Below, in pieces: positions 6,220-9,840 of a stretch of DNA of 9,840 nucleotides. The DNA comes from COE1 sp964445375 (lineage in GTDB: Bacteria; Bacillota; Clostridia; Lachnospirales; Lachnospiraceae). A program made the position numbers and the translations under genes. The first letter of the stretch is position 1. Each line of letters begins with the position of its first letter. The stretch covers positions 1 to 9,840 of the forward strand of contig CAYUKO010000139.1 of the NCBI GenBank assembly GCA_964445375.1, in the 5' to 3' direction. The notes beneath the pieces are model-generated. The model worked only from the letters and a program-made list of their open reading frames with translations. It was not told the DNA's origin and did no database searches.

Positions 6220-6792
6220 ATGGCAGGAAGAGAAGACTGGACGATAAATGGTTTTCAATTTGGCTCTGAAAAAGATGCAAACCAGGCAAAAAGTGAAGAA
6301 TTGAAGATCCAAAAACTGGAGGAGAAAATGGACTATCGTAATCCACAGATGATGTTGATGGTCTATAAAAAAGTGATAGAGAATCGTATCTTTAAAACTC
6401 CGGTTGGATATGAATATTTAAAACAATTACAGAAAACCTTGAAACAGAGTCCATTGATTCGAGAGGAGGTTCCTCCGATTCCTGTAAATCAGGTCTATAA
6501 TCTGAGAGATAGTACGGCTCCAGTGGTGGAAAAAGTAAAAGGCACCCAAAAACCCAAAAAGCCTAAAAAAGAGAAACAGGAGTTTTTTACAAGAAAAACT
6601 TCGATATGCTTGAATGTTGTATTGGTTATTTTGGTAGGTGTTATGTTTTTTATTTCAACAACAGGCTCAAGACCGACAATACTAAATTATGAGAAAGCAC
6701 TTCAGAATAAATATGCAGCCTGGGAACAGGAACTTGAACAACGGGAAGGCGAACTTCGAGAGAAGGAAAGAGTTATTTTGTCAGAAGAATAA
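6220..6792 (+). CDS. Single-pass membrane protein with an external coiled coil, unknown family
   Basis: The protein has 190 residues; ATG 6220 is preceded by GGAGG at 6206-6210. It starts 23 bases after the HPt gene stop, so it is likely co-transcribed with cheA. The N-terminal 125 residues are soluble and charged; a stretch YRNPQMMLMVYKKVIENRIF (39-58) and GYEYLKQLQKTL look like conserved helices. A basic, Lys/Pro-rich stretch (KPKKPKKEK, 111-119) lies before a transmembrane segment (about 128-147, ICLNVVLVILVGVMFFIST). By the positive-inside rule the N-terminus is cytoplasmic. Residues 157-186 outside form a short coiled coil (WEQELEQREGELREKER). I do not recognise the family. Location suggests a link to the chemotaxis or flagellar membrane, but this rests on context alone. 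Confidence 0.85.
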   Translation: MAGREDWTINGFQFGSEKDANQAKSEELKIQKLEEKMDYRNPQMMLMVYKKVIENRIFKTPVGYEYLKQLQKTLKQSPLIREEVPPIPVNQVYNLRDSTAPVVEKVKGTQKPKKPKKEKQEFFTRKTSICLNVVLVILVGVMFFISTTGSRPTILNYEKALQNKYAAWEQELEQREGELREKERVILSEE

Positions 6793-6827
6793 ATAGTACA
6801 TATTTTCACATTTTTTACACAGTTCAG

Positions 6828-6836
6828 TGCTATAAT
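6828..6836 (+). promoter_or_regulatory. Extended -10 promoter of the two-component operon
   Basis: TGCTATAAT contains a perfect TATAAT (6831-6836) with the TGn extension. No -35 at 16-18 bp is convincing (TTCACA at 6805-6810 is too far, 20 bp). The start would be near 6843, about 26 bases before the chosen ATG at 6869. I see no terminator between the preceding gene and this promoter, so read-through from the cheA operon is possible. Confidence 0.7.
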
Positions 6837-6868
6837 TAAGTGTTAATATGAAATTAGGGAGGTCTGAC

Positions 6869-7549
6869 ATGAATAGATTAAAGATTCTCGTTGTCGATGA
6901 TGAAAGCAGAATGCGAAAGCTTGTAAAAGATTTTTTAGTAAATCAGAATTATGAAGTATTAGAAGCAGGAGACGGAAGTGCTGCACTGGATATATTTTTC
7001 GAACATCAGGATATTGCGTTGCTTATTCTTGATGTTATGATGCCTAAGATGGATGGCTGGCAGGTATGTAAGGAGGTTCGAAACTATTCGAAGGTGCCGA
7101 TTATCATGCTGACTGCAAAGTCAGATGAGAAGGACGAGCTTCTGGGATTTCAGTTAGGTGTGGACGAGTATATAACCAAACCTTTCAGTCCTAAGATTCT
7201 GGTGGCAAGAGTGGAAGCGATTCTTAGAAGAACCAATCAGGTAAGTGAGACAGACTCTATGGAATATGGTGGGATTCAGATTGATAAAGCGGCGCGTGTA
7301 GTGACGATTGATGGTAAAACCATTGATTTAAGCTTTAAGGAGTTTGAACTTCTTACGTATTTTATGGAGAATAAAGGAATTGCTCTTTCCAGAGAAAAGA
7401 TTTTGAATAGTGTATGGAATTATGACTATTTCGGTGATGTAAGAACGATAGATACGCATGTCAAGAAGCTTAGAAGCAAGCTTGGTGATAAAGGCGATAT
7501 GATTAAGACCATCTGGGGCATGGGATATAAGTTCGAAGAGGCGGAATAG
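6869..7549 (+). CDS. OmpR/PhoB-family response regulator
   Basis: The protein has 226 residues. ATG 6869 is preceded by AGGGAGG (6856-6862) at 6 bases; an in-frame ATG at 6848 lies before that site and is not used here. The receiver domain (1-115) has the acidic pair D10-D11, the phosphoacceptor Asp55 in LILDVMMPKMDGW, Thr82 in MLTAK and Lys104 in YITKPFSP: all switch residues are intact. A winged-helix DNA-binding domain (about 128-223) follows, with LSFKEFELLTYF and the recognition-helix region DVRTIDTHVKKLRSKL, ending in the wing WGMGYKF. It is a transcription factor controlled by the kinase encoded one base downstream. Its target genes are unknown; the operon itself and the lipoprotein are likely among them. 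Confidence 0.95.
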   Translation: MNRLKILVVDDESRMRKLVKDFLVNQNYEVLEAGDGSAALDIFFEHQDIALLILDVMMPKMDGWQVCKEVRNYSKVPIIMLTAKSDEKDELLGFQLGVDEYITKPFSPKILVARVEAILRRTNQVSETDSMEYGGIQIDKAARVVTIDGKTIDLSFKEFELLTYFMENKGIALSREKILNSVWNYDYFGDVRTIDTHVKKLRSKLGDKGDMIKTIWGMGYKFEEAE

Positions 7550-7550
7550 T

Positions 7551-9023
7551 ATGAAATATTCGATAAAACGCCAGATAGCAACTGTTTTTATTGCTTTGAT
7601 GGCAGGAACTATTGTACTGTGCTGGTTTATTAACAGTACTTTTTTGGAAGATTTTTATATTAATTATAAGACAACAGCAATACATTCAGCCTATGACAGT
7701 ATTAATGAGGCTGCCAATACTGGAGATATTACATCGGACAAGTTTGATGTAGAACTTCGTAAGATTTGCGATATGTATAATATCAGTGTTGTAGTTATTG
7801 ATGCACAGTCAAATACGATAAAGTCATCATCAAGAGATACCAATATGTTGATTCGAAGGCTTTATGATAATATTTTTGCTCCGAGAGACAGAGATGGAAG
7901 AAATTATATAGCGGAAACACAGGATTATACGGCAGCTATGCTTGTAGATATGACAACGAATACAGAATATCTCGAAATGTGGGGTGTTCTGGACAATGGA
8001 AATCTCTTTTTGATGCGTTCGCCATTGGAAAGTATTCGTGATAGTGTAAAGATTTCCAATCGTTTTCTTGCATATGTTGGATTGATTTCCACGTTGGTAA
8101 GTGCTGTGTTGATTTGGTTTGTGACAACAAGGATTACGAAACCGATTATGCAGCTGAAAGATATATCTGAGAAAATGACAGAGCTTGACTTTGAAACGAA
8201 GTATGAAAGCCATGGAAAAAATGAAATTGATTTGCTCGGAGAACATATCAATCAGCTTTCCAGTACGTTGGAAAGAACGATTTCCGAGTTGAAGACAGCC
8301 AATAATGAGCTACAACGTGACATTGAGAAAAAAGAGCAAATTGATGAGATGCGTAAGGAATTCCTTTCTAATGTTTCTCATGAATTGAAGACGCCGCTTG
8401 CATTGATTCAAGGCTATGCGGAAGGACTTAAGGAAGGAATCAATAGTGACGATATAGAAAGTAGGAATTTCTACTGTGATGTCATTATGGATGAAGCGGA
8501 TAAGATGAACGTTATGGTGAAGAAGCTTCTGACTCTGAATCAGCTGGAATTTGGAAATGACAATATTTCCATGGAACGTTTCGACATTACCATGATGATC
8601 CAGAATTTCCTGCAATCAGCAGAGATTTTGATTAAACAGAATGAAGTTACTTTGCATGTGGAAGAAATGCCGCCGATTTATGTTTGGGCGGATGAATTTA
8701 AGACAGAAGAAGTATTTCGAAATTATTTCAGTAATGCCATGAACCATGTTAGTGGGGATAAGATAATAGATATCAGATATCAGTTGTTGGATGGAAAGGT
8801 TCGTATTAGTGTATTCAATACGGGAGAACCAATTCCAGAGGAGTCTCTGCCTCATATCTGGGAGAAATTCTATAAGGTGGATAAGGCAAGAACACGAGAA
8901 TATGGAGGAAGTGGCGTGGGGCTTTCCATCGTTAAGGCAATCATGGAGTCTATGAACCAACAGTATGGTGTCAGGAATTATACAAATGGCGTAGAGTTCT
9001 GGATGGAACTTGAAACAAAATAA
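7551..9023 (+). CDS. Membrane sensor histidine kinase, partner of the preceding regulator
   Basis: The protein has 490 residues. ATG 7551 comes one base after the regulator stop, and its ribosome binding site (GAGGCGG, 7538-7544) lies inside that gene, implying tight coupling. TM1 is at about 9-28 and TM2 at about 172-192; between them is an extracytoplasmic sensor domain of roughly 140 residues that I do not recognise. HAMP follows (TRITKPIMQLKDISEKM, 193-210), then a coiled helix (about 236-270) and HisKA with His277 in SNVSHELKTPLALIQGY. The ATPase domain has NYFSNAMNHV (391-400), the G1-type VFNTGEPIPEE (421-431), IWEKFYKVDKAR (436-447) and GGSGVGLSIVKAI (452-464). The Asn-Thr-Gly G1 form in place of Asp is also typical of VanS-like kinases, so it does not suggest inactivity. 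It phosphorylates the regulator in response to an unknown outside signal. Confidence 0.95.
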   Translation: MKYSIKRQIATVFIALMAGTIVLCWFINSTFLEDFYINYKTTAIHSAYDSINEAANTGDITSDKFDVELRKICDMYNISVVVIDAQSNTIKSSSRDTNMLIRRLYDNIFAPRDRDGRNYIAETQDYTAAMLVDMTTNTEYLEMWGVLDNGNLFLMRSPLESIRDSVKISNRFLAYVGLISTLVSAVLIWFVTTRITKPIMQLKDISEKMTELDFETKYESHGKNEIDLLGEHINQLSSTLERTISELKTANNELQRDIEKKEQIDEMRKEFLSNVSHELKTPLALIQGYAEGLKEGINSDDIESRNFYCDVIMDEADKMNVMVKKLLTLNQLEFGNDNISMERFDITMMIQNFLQSAEILIKQNEVTLHVEEMPPIYVWADEFKTEEVFRNYFSNAMNHVSGDKIIDIRYQLLDGKVRISVFNTGEPIPEESLPHIWEKFYKVDKARTREYGGSGVGLSIVKAIMESMNQQYGVRNYTNGVEFWMELETK

Positions 9024-9037
9024 ACGGAGGTGTTATT

Positions 9038-9784
9038 GTGAAAAAGGGGAAAATGATAGGAGTAGCAGTAGTGGCAGCAGGTTTATTGACAGGGTGTATG
9101 GATCATATGCCTGACATGACAGAGGAGCAGTCCGCATTGGTGGCAGAATATGCAGCAGATATGCTGTTGAAGTATTCACCCAATTATGATTATAAGATAG
9201 CGGATGAAGAAGTTCTTGTAGAGGAAGAACCGACTAAGGAAGTAACGGAAGAGATGACGGAAGATACGGTACAGGAGCAGGAGACGGTAGAAGTAGAAAT
9301 GCAGGTGGAACAGGAAACAGCCACAGAGGAAGACAGTGCATTAAACATAGTGGATGCAAAAGAGGTTGATTTTGCAGAAACATTTGGCATAGAAGATGTT
9401 TCTATACAATATGATTCCATGGAATTGTGCACAGCGTATCCGTCAGGAGAGGTTGGAGCCGGATTTTCAGTAAGTGCTGCGGATGGAAATACACTGCTTG
9501 TCATGCATTTTACGGTAGAGAATACAAGTGAAGCTGTAATTACATGTGATTTGTTTGAAAAAGATTTTGATTTAAGTATGAATCTGAATGGTGGTAATTA
9601 CAAGAAGATTTCCAGTACGTTACTTGTAAATGATTTTACAACTTATATAGAAGAAATCCCAGCAGGTGAGAGTGCAGAAACTGTTATCGTGACAGAAGTA
9701 GGTGAAATGTCAGAGGAAGAAATCGCTTCATGCATACTTAGAATGACTTCAGGAGATGCCAGTATCACAACCAAATTGAAATAA
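9038..9784 (+). CDS. Lipoprotein with an acidic linker and a C-terminal beta-rich domain
   Basis: The protein has 248 residues. The start is GTG 9038 with GGAGGT at 9026-9031, 14 bases after the kinase stop, so it belongs to the same operon. The N-terminus MKKGKMIGVAVVAAGLLTGC is a lipoprotein signal with lipobox LTGC and lipidated Cys20. A short segment (MTEEQSALVAEYAADMLLKY, 27-46) is followed by a Glu/Thr/Val-rich flexible linker (57-99). A domain from about 110 to 248 has strand patterns (TLLVMHFTVENTSEAVITCDL, then IPAGESAETVIVTEV) resembling the immunoglobulin-like fold of DUF4352/DUF5067-type secreted proteins. It would sit on the outer face of the membrane, perhaps tuning or serving the adjacent kinase. 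The fold is inferred, not proven. Confidence 0.85.
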   Translation: MKKGKMIGVAVVAAGLLTGCMDHMPDMTEEQSALVAEYAADMLLKYSPNYDYKIADEEVLVEEEPTKEVTEEMTEDTVQEQETVEVEMQVEQETATEEDSALNIVDAKEVDFAETFGIEDVSIQYDSMELCTAYPSGEVGAGFSVSAADGNTLLVMHFTVENTSEAVITCDLFEKDFDLSMNLNGGNYKKISSTLLVNDFTTYIEEIPAGESAETVIVTEVGEMSEEEIASCILRMTSGDASITTKLK

Positions 9785-9813
9785 TTCAATAAAATTTTAA
9801 AAATTAACTGAAA

Positions 9814-9833
9814 ATATTTGTAATTACAAATAT
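9814..9833. promoter_or_regulatory. Perfect 20-bp palindrome, candidate operator
   Basis: ATATTTGTAATTACAAATAT reads the same on both strands over 20 bases with no spacer. It lies 30 bases after the lipoprotein stop in very AT-rich DNA at the right edge of the window. With no loop and no T run it is a poor terminator; it fits better as a repressor-dimer site for a gene further right. Its AT richness lowers its significance. Confidence 0.45.
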
Positions 9834-9840
9834 ATGTATG

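Noticed and set aside
6848..6868. ATG at 6848 as start of the response regulator
   Set aside because: The AGGGAGG site at 6856-6862 lies downstream of it and fits ATG 6869.
7830..8251. Minus-strand frames of 108-138 codons in the kinase gene
   Set aside because: They are antisense to the sensor, TM2 and HAMP regions of a clear histidine kinase; shadows.
9535..9544. TGTAATTACA inside the lipoprotein gene as a second operator
   Set aside because: Only 10 bp of symmetry, within coding sequence; more likely chance, so mentioned only as a note to the 20-bp palindrome.
1..9840. CRISPR arrays, tRNA or rRNA genes, riboswitches, toxin-antitoxin pairs
   Set aside because: No regularly spaced repeats, cloverleaf sequences or known riboswitch motifs were seen on reading through both strands.

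Overview
The window looks like chromosomal DNA from a motile, low-GC, Gram-positive anaerobe of the Clostridia, most likely Lachnospiraceae (Roseburia, Lachnospira, Butyrivibrio or a relative). This rests on strong GGAGG-type ribosome binding sites, AT-rich spacers, sigma-A-like promoters, a CheA of Gram-positive type, and an archaeal-type CMP-kinase-like protein with a long extension. The taxonomic call is inference; no ribosomal or other marker gene is present.

Left part (1-1031): an open frame entering from the left edge runs into a short antisense remnant of an IS110-family transposase (about 300-485). Directly beyond it starts a very cysteine-rich protein of unknown function (486-1031) built of about three similar beta-rich units. 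The area looks rearranged: two unrelated genes abut a transposase scrap that has lost both catalytic parts.

Middle left (1080-3284): a P-loop kinase-like gene (cytidylate kinase-like, 1151-2020) has a roughly 100-residue C-terminal extension. It converges on a secreted SGNH/GDSL-type hydrolase on the minus strand (2071-3033), and the two share a bidirectional hairpin terminator at 2023-2057. The hydrolase has a well-formed divergent promoter (3101-3129).

Middle (3221-6792): a small 77-residue protein with its own promoter and terminator precedes a sigma-A promoter and a same-strand cluster: cheA (3696-5825), a free-standing HPt phosphotransfer protein (5846-6196), and a single-pass membrane protein with a coiled coil and no recognised family (6220-6792). 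CheA carries out chemotactic histidine autophosphorylation. A separate HPt protein encoded right after it suggests an extra phosphotransfer branch or phosphate sink in the chemotaxis pathway. No cheW, cheY, cheB, cheC, cheD or receptor gene is in the window.

Right part (6828-9840): an extended -10 promoter drives an OmpR/PhoB-type response regulator (6869-7549), its membrane sensor histidine kinase (7551-9023, one base after the regulator) and a lipoprotein (9038-9784, 14 bases after the kinase). The lipoprotein is probably an output or sensory partner of the two-component system at the cell surface. A perfect 20-bp palindrome (9814-9833) lies after it, close to the right edge, and is a candidate operator for whatever follows. 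Apart from possible accessory roles for the unknown proteins, I do not see a clearly new defence or mobile system here.
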